From Verrucomicrobiaceae bacterium (GTDB lineage Bacteria > Verrucomicrobiota > Verrucomicrobiia > Verrucomicrobiales > Verrucomicrobiaceae), in assembly GCA_027486585.1 (NCBI GenBank), contig JAIXOU010000058.1, forward strand, positions 1 to 64,000: 64,000 bases of DNA. Reading direction: 5' to 3'. How positions within the stretch are numbered: position 1 is the stretch's first letter; the number at the start of each line of letters is the position of its first letter. The position numbers were made by a program, and so were the translations under genes. Shown piece by piece: positions 37,049-44,517 of this stretch. The notes beneath the pieces were generated by a model. It saw nothing but the letters and a program-made list of their open reading frames with translations. It had not been told where the DNA came from and ran no database searches.

Positions 37049-37183
37049 TCATCCACCCAGAGCACTAACCAAGATAACAATAAGCACGGAGATGAGAGTG
37101 GCTAAAATGAGGAGCAATGCTCTTTCGCGGGAGAAGGTCGATGAGATGAATTTAGAACTGCGGAAAACGCAGCTTAGCGAGAA
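37049..37183 (-). other. In-frame hydrophobic extension after a stop codon
   Basis: Immediately after the TGA of the gene at 37184 the same frame stays open for 44 codons and encodes a polar start, SRER, and then a clear 20-residue hydrophobic segment (ALLLILATLISVLIVILV) before the next TGA. No ATG precedes it. It could be a lost C-terminal membrane anchor, a fragment of another gene, or chance. The plus strand also has a short open frame here. Confidence 0.2.
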
Positions 37184-38431
37184 TCAATCGTAATGGGACT
37201 CTGTGCCTGTACATTGAAGCTGGGACTGACCACCGTTTTCATCAGGCATAAGCTGGAAGGTCAGGGTGAGATTGAAGTAGGAGCCCTCTTCTTCGCTTTT
37301 CGGAATTTGCCCTGCGACTTCGACAATGACGACGGTCTTGGAACCACGCTGGGCGATTTTCACATCATGAAGGGTGGTGGTGAAGTCATCTTTATCAAAC
37401 TTTTTCAGGAGGTCACCACCCTTGAGGTTTGAAAAAGCAGCCTTTTTGGCCATTTCCAAGAGGTCTATCGGCTCTGAGAGCGCTCCATCGACGGGACTGA
37501 TCTCATAGAAGCTGGCGGAGAATGTCGCCCACTTGCCGCTACAGATTTGAACCAGGTAGTTGCTCGCAGAACTCCATGCAACCTCGTGCGTGTAGTGGCC
37601 ACTGTCAGGTTTGTCACTGGCATGCATGCCATTCGTTTTGCCCAAAATGGCTCCATTGCTCAGGTCGATCACATAGTTAGTGAGGCCTTCGGCTTCTGGA
37701 TCATTTGCAGAAAGTGCACCACTCTCATCGCTATCGCCTTCAGGAACAGATTTCCCCTGCATTCCCCAAGCCAACGCATACTGACCGTTGCGAGACTGAG
37801 AGCCACGAATCAAGCGCCAGCCGTCACCGGAGCTGGCTGAACCAGACGCAGCTGCTGGAGCAGAAGGTGCGTCATCCGAGGAAATTTGCTGAATCTTGGC
37901 CATGATTGCCTGAGCTTCGCGATCGAGGTCGCCATAGAGTTCTCCTGCGCCTAAGACCTCTTCAACTGGGGTTTCCTTGTTCTTGATGGCGGTCGTGTCG
38001 GTGGGCTTACCCTCGGGGAACTTACCATTTTTCTCCAAATAACGGATCAGACTACTTTCGGCAAAATAGAGGCGCTTTTCTACGACACTGGTGGCTGCCT
38101 TTTCCTGCATGGGTGTCATCTCCGAACGGTCCAGAACAAAGAGAAGTTCATTGCCTTTGAAGAGAAATTGCTTCTTTGCCTGTCTGTGATCGTCAAATGA
38201 TAGTGATTCGACACGATAAAGCGGTGGCTCATCTTCGCTTTTCCAGACATGGTGCTCAAAGGCATAACCGCCTTCTAAATTTTCACCAGTGATGCTATGG
38301 TGAGGCCAATATTTGTAGTTTTCCTCCACGGTATTAAACACGCTGGAGATGTGCTTCAAGGCTGCTTTGTCTTGGGCATGCAGGATTGAGGCCGTAAGTG
38401 CAACGGCAAGGACGAGGAGTCTTTGGATCAT
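37184..38431 (-). CDS. Secreted protein of unknown function
   Basis: A 415-residue exported protein with signal peptide (IQRLLVLAVALTASILHA). Residues about 25-130 and 195-400 look like two beta-rich domains joined by an Ala/Ser/Gly linker (SAPAAASGSASSGDG). The second domain has the NGQYALAWG and YVIDLSNGAILG strands of a propeller-like fold. No catalytic motif is recognised. It is the last gene of a leftward cluster of exported and membrane proteins, 18 bp after the gene at 38450. Confidence 0.65.
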   Translation of the reverse strand: MIQRLLVLAVALTASILHAQDKAALKHISSVFNTVEENYKYWPHHSITGENLEGGYAFEHHVWKSEDEPPLYRVESLSFDDHRQAKKQFLFKGNELLFVLDRSEMTPMQEKAATSVVEKRLYFAESSLIRYLEKNGKFPEGKPTDTTAIKNKETPVEEVLGAGELYGDLDREAQAIMAKIQQISSDDAPSAPAAASGSASSGDGWRLIRGSQSRNGQYALAWGMQGKSVPEGDSDESGALSANDPEAEGLTNYVIDLSNGAILGKTNGMHASDKPDSGHYTHEVAWSSASNYLVQICSGKWATFSASFYEISPVDGALSEPIDLLEMAKKAAFSNLKGGDLLKKFDKDDFTTTLHDVKIAQRGSKTVVIVEVAGQIPKSEEEGSYFNLTLTFQLMPDENGGQSQLQCTGTESHYD

Positions 38432-38449
38432 AGAAGTAATTGTCTGAAG

Positions 38450-39199
38450 TTATTGAACCCACTCAAACAATGGCCAGGGGGCTTTGGGATATTTCTCCTT
38501 AGCTTCTTCAAGTACGCCGGTGTCGCCCGCAAAGCCCCAATGTGGGGCCGTCCAATTACCATCGGCATTCTTTTTCAGGATAGCCACAAAATCGAGTTCC
38601 ATGTCAGCCGCGATGCCTTCAACATCCACTTTTTTACCATCAGCTGGTGCGACTGAGCCAAAGAAGCGTGCCCACGATCCCATGGCACGAATTTTACCCG
38701 TAAATGTGACAGGCTTCCCTGCATATTCAGAAACTGGGCCACGCATGGCATCCATCATCTCCTTTCGCTCGGGTGTGCCAGGCTTGGGTTCGCTGACGGG
38801 CACTTTCTTTAGTGCATTGGTGAAGCTTACCTTGTTTGGCTCTTTGAGATTTAAACGTCCTTTGCCTGCATCTTCCAATTCACCTTCCCCGATGAGGAGT
38901 GTGTCACCATCTAGTTTGAGGACCATTTCCTCGCTCTGCTCGGAGCCTTCGATCATGTAATCGTAAACTACTTGGATGACGTCACCGTTGACAATTCCCT
39001 CAAGCGTTCCACTGGCACCGTGTTCTCCTTTTGGCTGCCAAACCTTTGTGCCATAGACTTTTTGATCATCGTCAATACTCAGGGCAATGCGAGTGTATTC
39101 TTTGTCGGTTTCTTTGGCGAAAAAGAGCGCCCTAGATTCTGCTTTGGCAAACAAGGCTGCTAGAGTTAAGCAGAGGATAAGGATAGGTTGGGTTTTCAT
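38450..39199 (-). CDS. Secreted protein of unknown function
   Basis: A 249-residue exported protein with signal peptide (KTQPILILCLTLAALFAKA). The N-terminal half is a beta domain (about 25-125), and the C-terminal part (about 130-249) another compact domain with VTFTGKIRAMGSWARFFG. No family recognised. Its ATG at 39199 shares one base with the stop of the upstream membrane protein gene (TGATG), so it is translationally coupled; longer starts would run into that gene. Confidence 0.65.
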   Translation of the reverse strand: MKTQPILILCLTLAALFAKAESRALFFAKETDKEYTRIALSIDDDQKVYGTKVWQPKGEHGASGTLEGIVNGDVIQVVYDYMIEGSEQSEEMVLKLDGDTLLIGEGELEDAGKGRLNLKEPNKVSFTNALKKVPVSEPKPGTPERKEMMDAMRGPVSEYAGKPVTFTGKIRAMGSWARFFGSVAPADGKKVDVEGIAADMELDFVAILKKNADGNWTAPHWGFAGDTGVLEEAKEKYPKAPWPLFEWVQ

Positions 39200-39546
39200 C
39201 AGAAAAAGGAAGTGAAGGATAGAATCTGGAGGGCAAGACCAACGATCAGCAGTAAGCCGAAAGTCCATAGAAGTCTCTTGCGCCAGCTGCGCCAGAAAAA
39301 AGCCAAGCCAGCAGGAATGCCAGCAAGACCGGTTAGCACCTGCCCTGCCATCATGCCGCCAATTAAGGTCATGTGTGCATCAGCGCTGGCAACGCCTGAA
39401 TCATTGGCCATGATGCTGGCCATGAGCTTCATAGTGCCCAAGACAAAAGCACCAGCTAACCAAAGAACGATGAAGATCAAACCAAGGAAAATCATCCCAA
39501 TAGAGACGCTTTTCCCAGAATCTTCAGTTCCAGGTTTAGGATTCAT
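39199..39546 (-). CDS. Small membrane protein, tandem paralogue 1
   Basis: A 115-residue protein with three hydrophobic segments (about 15-38, 55-78 and 90-110) and the inter-helix motif GLAGIPAGLAFFWRSWRKRLLW. The same motif (GSAGIPLGLAKFWITYQKHLKK) is in the next protein upstream, so the two are tandem paralogues. I use the ATG at 39546, because the longer frame starts inside the neighbouring gene. Function unknown. Confidence 0.65.
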   Translation of the reverse strand: MNPKPGTEDSGKSVSIGMIFLGLIFIVLWLAGAFVLGTMKLMASIMANDSGVASADAHMTLIGGMMAGQVLTGLAGIPAGLAFFWRSWRKRLLWTFGLLLIVGLALQILSFTSFF

Positions 39547-39607
39547 AAAACAAGGCAAGATAACAATGGACCAACAACGCCTGATCGTGCCACCTGAAGG
39601 GAGATCA

Positions 39608-40015
39608 TCAGGTCGGCGCGGTGAAGGCCGTTGAGATAAAAATAAACAAAGCGTAGAGTTCAAAAAGGAACCCGAGGATCAGTAATAACCAAAAGACTTT
39701 CTTGAGATGCTTTTGGTAAGTGATCCAAAACTTGGCTAAGCCAAGAGGAATGCCCGCAGAACCTGCGAGGACCAAACCAGTTTTGAGAGTGCCTTCCCAA
39801 GCATGTCCGATTGAGGGAAATGCATTGTTGTCGTTCAGCAGGATGGTTTTAACAAAACCAACGAAAATCTCCACGAGAACACCGCTGCCGGCAAAGAGAT
39901 AAAACAGCACCACATGCAGAAAAATCCATGCAGCCATGATGACCATGCCGCCAAAGATTTTCCCTTTGTTTGGCGCATCGTTAGTGTCACTGGGAAGTGC
40001 AGGCGGCTGCTCCAT
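39608..40015 (-). CDS. Small membrane protein, tandem paralogue 2
   Basis: A 135-residue protein with a polar, proline-rich N-terminus and three hydrophobic segments (about 20-45, 75-95 and 105-130). It shares the segment GSAGIPLGLAKFW and the overall hydropathy with the protein at 39199-39546. Tandem duplication is evident; function unknown. Confidence 0.65.
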   Translation of the reverse strand: MEQPPALPSDTNDAPNKGKIFGGMVIMAAWIFLHVVLFYLFAGSGVLVEIFVGFVKTILLNDNNAFPSIGHAWEGTLKTGLVLAGSAGIPLGLAKFWITYQKHLKKVFWLLLILGFLFELYALFIFISTAFTAPT

Positions 40016-40113
40016 AAGATTGAATTTCTAGCAACGATTCCAGTTCACTTTTTGTGAGGCATGACACGATTTGTATTTCCATGTCATGCCTTCCAAAACA
40101 GAGCTTTTGGAGC

Positions 40114-41076
40114 CTATTGGTTTTTAACCTTGATGGACTTAATGATCCCGGACATGGCCTCACCGTGGGTGTCCAGAGCTTTCAGGGGTTGCTGGCTCAA
40201 CAACAGAAGAAATTTGTCACTGCCTTTGCGGACGTACTGGACGAAGTTCACGCTGTATTTCACGTCTGAATCTACGGCGACGGCATTATCGAAGATGGCG
40301 GTTAGTCCCAGAGCTTCGTCCTTATTGACTTCAGGCTCACCGCCCTGATTCCACTCAATGCTAGCATACTTATCACCGACCTTCTTTTTCATGCTCTCAC
40401 GAGCGACTTCGACATCGGCGGCATCAATGAAGAGCACATTCATCGCGATAAGTTTATCAGGCGATTCGACGTAGGTGCCTTCGTCATTGTTCTCCATTTT
40501 CCAGTCGGCAGGAAAGTCGATGGAATACTCTGGATTCTCTTTGCTCGGAAAGCTGAAGTTTTGCGCAGTGCTTCCAGCTTCATGTGCGGCGATTGTCTTA
40601 ATGATAGCTAAACCCTCTTCACCATGTTTTTCAAAAGCCTCTTGGGATGAGATGCATTTCAGGAGCATCAGAGTTGGGTCACCTTTTTTGGTGATCATCC
40701 AAAGATTGATATTCGCTTTACCGTCCTCATCCTCGCCTTTGGCATTGATTAGCAGAACACTCAGTCCGCCGATCTCCGTTTCCTCGGGTTCTTGATAAAC
40801 GACGTTTTTGAAGAGGTCTTCGATCTCCTCTTTGACCTCAGCTGCACCGGCGGCAGTATCATCGCTGGTGGCTTCGAGAGGGGCCAATGACATGAAAAAA
40901 CTGGCATCGTCTGCGGGGTGTGCATAGAGAACACCTTCTTTAGGTTTGACGTCCCAACCATCCGGGAATGTGATGTCGATGATAGGTTTATCTTCAGGGT
41001 AGCTGATGGGCTGCTCGGCCATGGAGATTGAGGTAACCATGATGCAGGCAAGGCATATAAGAACGGGAGTATTCAT
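40114..41076 (-). CDS. Secreted protein with two repeated domains
   Basis: A 320-residue exported protein with signal peptide (about 1-20). Two similar domains follow each other: one begins IDITFPDGWDV (about 33) and the other YSIDFPADWKM (about 178). Each continues with a strand mentioning PDK or PADD and a helix ending in an IIK segment. The fold resembles PsbP/Mog1-like lipoprotein domains that start with a 'FP..W' strand; the match is by pattern only. Function unknown. It lies between GluR0-like channel and small membrane protein genes. Confidence 0.6.
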   Translation of the reverse strand: MNTPVLICLACIMVTSISMAEQPISYPEDKPIIDITFPDGWDVKPKEGVLYAHPADDASFFMSLAPLEATSDDTAAGAAEVKEEIEDLFKNVVYQEPEETEIGGLSVLLINAKGEDEDGKANINLWMITKKGDPTLMLLKCISSQEAFEKHGEEGLAIIKTIAAHEAGSTAQNFSFPSKENPEYSIDFPADWKMENNDEGTYVESPDKLIAMNVLFIDAADVEVARESMKKKVGDKYASIEWNQGGEPEVNKDEALGLTAIFDNAVAVDSDVKYSVNFVQYVRKGSDKFLLLLSQQPLKALDTHGEAMSGIIKSIKVKNQ

Positions 41077-41199
41077 GATGGGTGGCGTTAGATAAAGATG
41101 AGGTCTAACTTTGCTAGTTTTGACCTAGGAAAATGCTTTGTCAAACGACACAAAAGACCAGTTAGATAATTGCCGCTCAGAGCAGATTAAAGGCCAGAA

Positions 41200-42285
41200 T
41201 TATTGATCTTCTCCGAAATATTTTTTGCGCAGTTCATTGCCAATACCGCGTTCGGATGCGGTAAGAAGTGCCTGATTGAGCTTTTCACGGAGAGGACTAT
41301 CCTGCTGGAGGGCAAAGGCGTAGTTTTGTCGCTCAAACACAGGACCAACCATCTGCAGTTTTTCGTCATTCATTTTGGAGGATTCATACTGGAGGACTGG
41401 CGCATCATAAACGACAGCATTGACTAAACCATCCTTAAGGGCGGCGATGCACTCGGTGACTGTAGCATAGGGTTGCACCTTTGCGCCTTTGGCCGTGAGC
41501 CAAGTTTCTGTCGTGCTGCCTTTGACTGTGGCAACCTTACGACCAGGAAGATCTCCTGGGCCATTGATGTCACCTTTGAGGGTGTTGATGGTTAGAGTGG
41601 TTGTGAAAGAGGCTGTGAGTAAGGACACTAAAACAATGCTCAACAACATCCAAACGATGGCCACGATACGGCCACCAACCCCAACTGGCCCTTTGTTATC
41701 GGCTCCACCAACAAGCAGGGTGCTGATTGTCCACCAAAAAGACTCCCATAGACCTGCTTTATAATCCGCAGGCCATTGATCTTCATTCACCTTGTGCTCA
41801 CAACGCCAGACGAGATGGGATATGATGAACATGGTGCCGATGAGCAGCAGGAACATACCGATCAACTCAAGATTAAAGAGGTTTGTAATGAGTGACAGAA
41901 TGTTATCTGCAAAGTTCCCGCTTGAACCAGATACGAGGACTTGCAGGCCGGACTCATAAAAGGGCTGCGTGAAATCAATGACTGCCTCGCGCTGCGCGGT
42001 GACACTCAAGGCACCGACGCCGATATCTGCAGTTTTGTTTTTCAGCGCATCAATGATTTCTTGTGCAGTTTTGACCACTTGGACTTCATACTCCAGATTA
42101 GATTCTCGTGCGAGTTGATCCCAAAGCTCTGCTGCATAGCCGAGTCGGCGGCCATCTTTATCAAAGGAGAAGGGCTCAAGATTACGAGTGACTACTCGGA
42201 CCTTACTGACAGGTGCTTGGGCCAAAGTTTGACTTGCAGTGAAGTTAAGAAGACAAAATCCGCAAAGGAGTGTGAGTAGGCGCAT
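41200..42285 (-). CDS. Ionotropic glutamate receptor-like ligand-gated channel (GluR0 type)
   Basis: A 361-residue protein with the layout of prokaryotic ionotropic glutamate receptors. After a signal peptide comes the first lobe of an amino-acid-binding domain (27-120, with R99 in TAQRE, expected to bind the ligand carboxylate). Then a membrane helix (138-160), a re-entrant pore loop (180-200, SFWWTISTLLVGGADN) and a second helix (207-232, ending SLLTASFTTTLT, akin to the SYTANLAAF signature). The second binding lobe follows (240-355, D294 in YDAP binding the amino group). The filter reads VGGAD where potassium channels have VGYGD. A plain substrate-binding protein is excluded by the pore segment. 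Confidence 0.88.
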   Translation of the reverse strand: MRLLTLLCGFCLLNFTASQTLAQAPVSKVRVVTRNLEPFSFDKDGRRLGYAAELWDQLARESNLEYEVQVVKTAQEIIDALKNKTADIGVGALSVTAQREAVIDFTQPFYESGLQVLVSGSSGNFADNILSLITNLFNLELIGMFLLLIGTMFIISHLVWRCEHKVNEDQWPADYKAGLWESFWWTISTLLVGGADNKGPVGVGGRIVAIVWMLLSIVLVSLLTASFTTTLTINTLKGDINGPGDLPGRKVATVKGSTTETWLTAKGAKVQPYATVTECIAALKDGLVNAVVYDAPVLQYESSKMNDEKLQMVGPVFERQNYAFALQQDSPLREKLNQALLTASERGIGNELRKKYFGEDQ

Positions 42286-42360
42286 GGGAGTTATGGGGAG
42301 TTGATGGACGCTGATGGATGAATAAAAATTCAGCAATCTAAGGTGAGAATAGAAAAGAAG

Positions 42361-43527
42361 TTAAACGGTGACGGCTGCTGATTTGCTGGTTGCCGCCAAT
42401 TTCCTAGTGTAGATGAAGCCCCCAACGGCAAGCGCAAGAAGGATGATGCCGAGTATAGGACGAACGAAGATCCAGGCGATAGCAATGACCAACAGCGAGA
42501 TGGTGCCCGCAAGGACAAAGGAGATCAGCCCCGTGCCCATGCCGATGATGCTGCCAATGAATGGGATCACACTGCCAAGCACACTGAGGGGGCGCATGAT
42601 GGCCATAAAGCCAAAGCTCATGAAGAGGAATCCGAGAAAGCGGACTAACCAAGTCATCATGGTATTTGCGCTGGCTGCATTTTTAAACATGGTCTCAGCG
42701 CTGACGCTGCCTTCTTCGATGAAGCTGATCGAGTCACCAGCCTTTGTGGCATAGTCTTCGAAGGTGTCTCCGAATTGAGCAGCCAGAATACTGAAGGCAC
42801 CTGCCTTGACGATCTCATAGGAGATGCGCACATCACCGATCTGAGGCGCGCTTGGTTTCTCTCCAAAGTAAAAGGCGCCTGCTTGTATAGACGCAACGTC
42901 TTTGAGGTCGCCTGTGAGTGATTCCAGCGCCTCCTCCTTGAGGCTGAATTTCTCAGGATTGCCCATGCGTTTAACAAACTCAGATGGGACTTTAAAGCTA
43001 CCAAGAGTAACATCTTCAGCGGTAAACTCAGCATTTCCAGCGATCAGGTCGCCTTCATTAACGTGATCAGCAGCTTGCTTGAATTCAGAAGACTTAATGG
43101 GTTCATCGACCCAATCTTTCTCATAGGTGTAGGTAGTGGTGGTTTCCTCGCCACCACCGACCTTTTGTTTGGTCTCGGATTTTTTGTTTTCGACCCATTG
43201 ATAGATTTCTTCCGTCCTCAGCAATCTCAGGGCAGGTGCGCTGATGCCAAAGTCTGGATCGCTGGCGGGGCTGGAGGCAGCGGCTTCGCCCATGACATGA
43301 ATGAGTTTTTTATCATTGGCAGGATCGATTTTATCGGAAGCTACACTGACGACAGCAGCGGCACCTTCTTCGAGGCTGTTGGCTGTTGTCACCGCACGCC
43401 CTTCATTCCACCACAGGAGGATCACCATCACAGGGATGACGATGATTCCGAAGAGAATGCCTTTGATAGAGTCGCCGATGCGGCTGAACCAACTTTGATT
43501 TGTTACTTCGGTGTAGGAGTCTGCCAT
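42361..43527 (-). CDS. TMEM43 family protein
   Basis: A 388-residue membrane protein of the TMEM43/LUMA family. An N-terminal helix (about 20-42, GILFGIIVIPVMVILLWWNEGRAV) carries the family's WWNEGRAV signature. A large extracytoplasmic domain (about 45-285) follows, then four hydrophobic segments at the C-terminus (about 285-380). The eukaryotic relative sits in the nuclear envelope; the bacterial role is unknown. It lies 75 bp upstream of the GluR0-like gene on the same strand, and they may be cotranscribed. Confidence 0.85.
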   Translation of the reverse strand: MADSYTEVTNQSWFSRIGDSIKGILFGIIVIPVMVILLWWNEGRAVTTANSLEEGAAAVVSVASDKIDPANDKKLIHVMGEAAASSPASDPDFGISAPALRLLRTEEIYQWVENKKSETKQKVGGGEETTTTYTYEKDWVDEPIKSSEFKQAADHVNEGDLIAGNAEFTAEDVTLGSFKVPSEFVKRMGNPEKFSLKEEALESLTGDLKDVASIQAGAFYFGEKPSAPQIGDVRISYEIVKAGAFSILAAQFGDTFEDYATKAGDSISFIEEGSVSAETMFKNAASANTMMTWLVRFLGFLFMSFGFMAIMRPLSVLGSVIPFIGSIIGMGTGLISFVLAGTISLLVIAIAWIFVRPILGIILLALAVGGFIYTRKLAATSKSAAVTV

Positions 43528-43566
43528 AATGTTTGGGTTTGTTTGAGGTGAAATTGAAAACGGGAG

Positions 43567-43695
43567 TTAGTTTAGCTCCACATTCTCGGACGCATTGGCG
43601 ATGATTTGGTAAACGCGGTATGTCTCTTCAAGCAAGAAAGGGCCAGGAGTCAATTCATGACCGTTCAGTGTGACGGAAGTGTAAAAGGCCGTCAG
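43567..43695 (-). CDS. Probable small protein with CTG start, coupled to upstream gene
   Basis: A 42-codon frame with strongly coding-like content (LTAFYTSVTLNGHELTPG, then a segment ending NASENVELN). A CTG at 43695 overlaps the TGA of the gene at 43692-44420 (CTGA, as in ATGA couplings), with AGGGA 5 bp before it. No ATG or GTG is available. Alternatively a -1 frameshift near the AGGGAA of the upstream gene would fuse it to that protein. Either way this segment is translated sequence that ordinary gene finding would miss; which of the two is open. Confidence 0.45.
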   Translation of the reverse strand: MTAFYTSVTLNGHELTPGPFLLEETYRVYQIIANASENVELN

Positions 43696-44420
43696 CGTCT
43701 TCCCTGACCCGCCTTCTCCACGAGGTTCTCATAAATCTTCCGCCGTTCATCCATGCCGAGGCCTTGGTTGCGTAGGCCGAGCATTTGTCGATTGATGTCC
43801 TCACGCTGGCCCACACTCAGGCGCGAGAGTTTTTGCACCATCTCAGGTGGTGGGGCATTTGGGTAGCCATCGGAGGTGAAGCCTTCTTTGTAGTTCACAG
43901 CAGCGTTTTTGGCTTCTGCCATTTGAGACGAATTCAATGGCGGAGAATTGCCACCAGAATTGCCGCTGTCGCCGCTACTGCCTGATCCTAAACGAACAGT
44001 CTTTTTCGGCGGCTGTTGATAGCGGACGGAGATGACCTGTCCCCCGGCCACTTGGATCTTGGCGGTCCAGGTTCGGGATTCGGCGGTATTGCCTCCGACG
44101 CCGATCAATTGCCATCCGCGTAGATTGGCCGTTTTTGAGACCACCTGAGACTCCATGGTCTGGGTGTCAAAAAGCGTGGCAAAGACATTGCCCTCGATGT
44201 GTGCGATACCGGTGAGGATGATCGAATCGGACACGCCCAGAGAACGTGTGAAAGGCGAGCTTGCAAAAAGCGCTTCAAATTCCTCGCCCTTCATGGCTTG
44301 AGGAATTGCTCCATCATCGGATGCTGGCGGCATCTGCTGTTCGGCCTCAACTCTAGCGAACGACGCGCAGCAGCAGAAGCCCATGATCAGAGCGCTTTGC
44401 TCCAACCGCATGATCTTCAT
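43692..44420 (-). CDS. Exported protein of unknown function
   Basis: A 242-residue protein with an N-terminal hydrophobic signal (SALIMGFCCCASFARVEA). A beta-rich domain (about 45-145) comes next, then a Gly/Ser linker (SGSSGDSGNSGGN) and a helical C-terminal domain (about 160-240). That last part has repeated short helices of a DUF-type 'peptidyl' region (SVGQREDINRQMLGLRNQGLGM). Start choice between 44420 and 44411 is uncertain. It is divergent from the sulfatase with about 100 bp between. Confidence 0.6.
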   Translation of the reverse strand: MKIMRLEQSALIMGFCCCASFARVEAEQQMPPASDDGAIPQAMKGEEFEALFASSPFTRSLGVSDSIILTGIAHIEGNVFATLFDTQTMESQVVSKTANLRGWQLIGVGGNTAESRTWTAKIQVAGGQVISVRYQQPPKKTVRLGSGSSGDSGNSGGNSPPLNSSQMAEAKNAAVNYKEGFTSDGYPNAPPPEMVQKLSRLSVGQREDINRQMLGLRNQGLGMDERRKIYENLVEKAGQGRR

Positions 44421-44517
44421 TCCAACAAAACACGGCAGCAGATTCATGGAAGCCAAGTACGAAAACAAAACAACAAAACCATCAGCCCAACGACGAAAAC
44501 CCGAACGAGGTAATTTG

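Larger units (their letters stand above)
36820..37183. other. 364-bp intergenic stretch between convergent genes
   Basis: It holds the terminator of the acidic protein gene (36850-36880) and, on the minus strand, a 44-codon open stretch in frame with and directly after the stop of the gene at 37184 (listed separately). Nothing else is recognised in 36881-37048. Confidence 0.5.
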
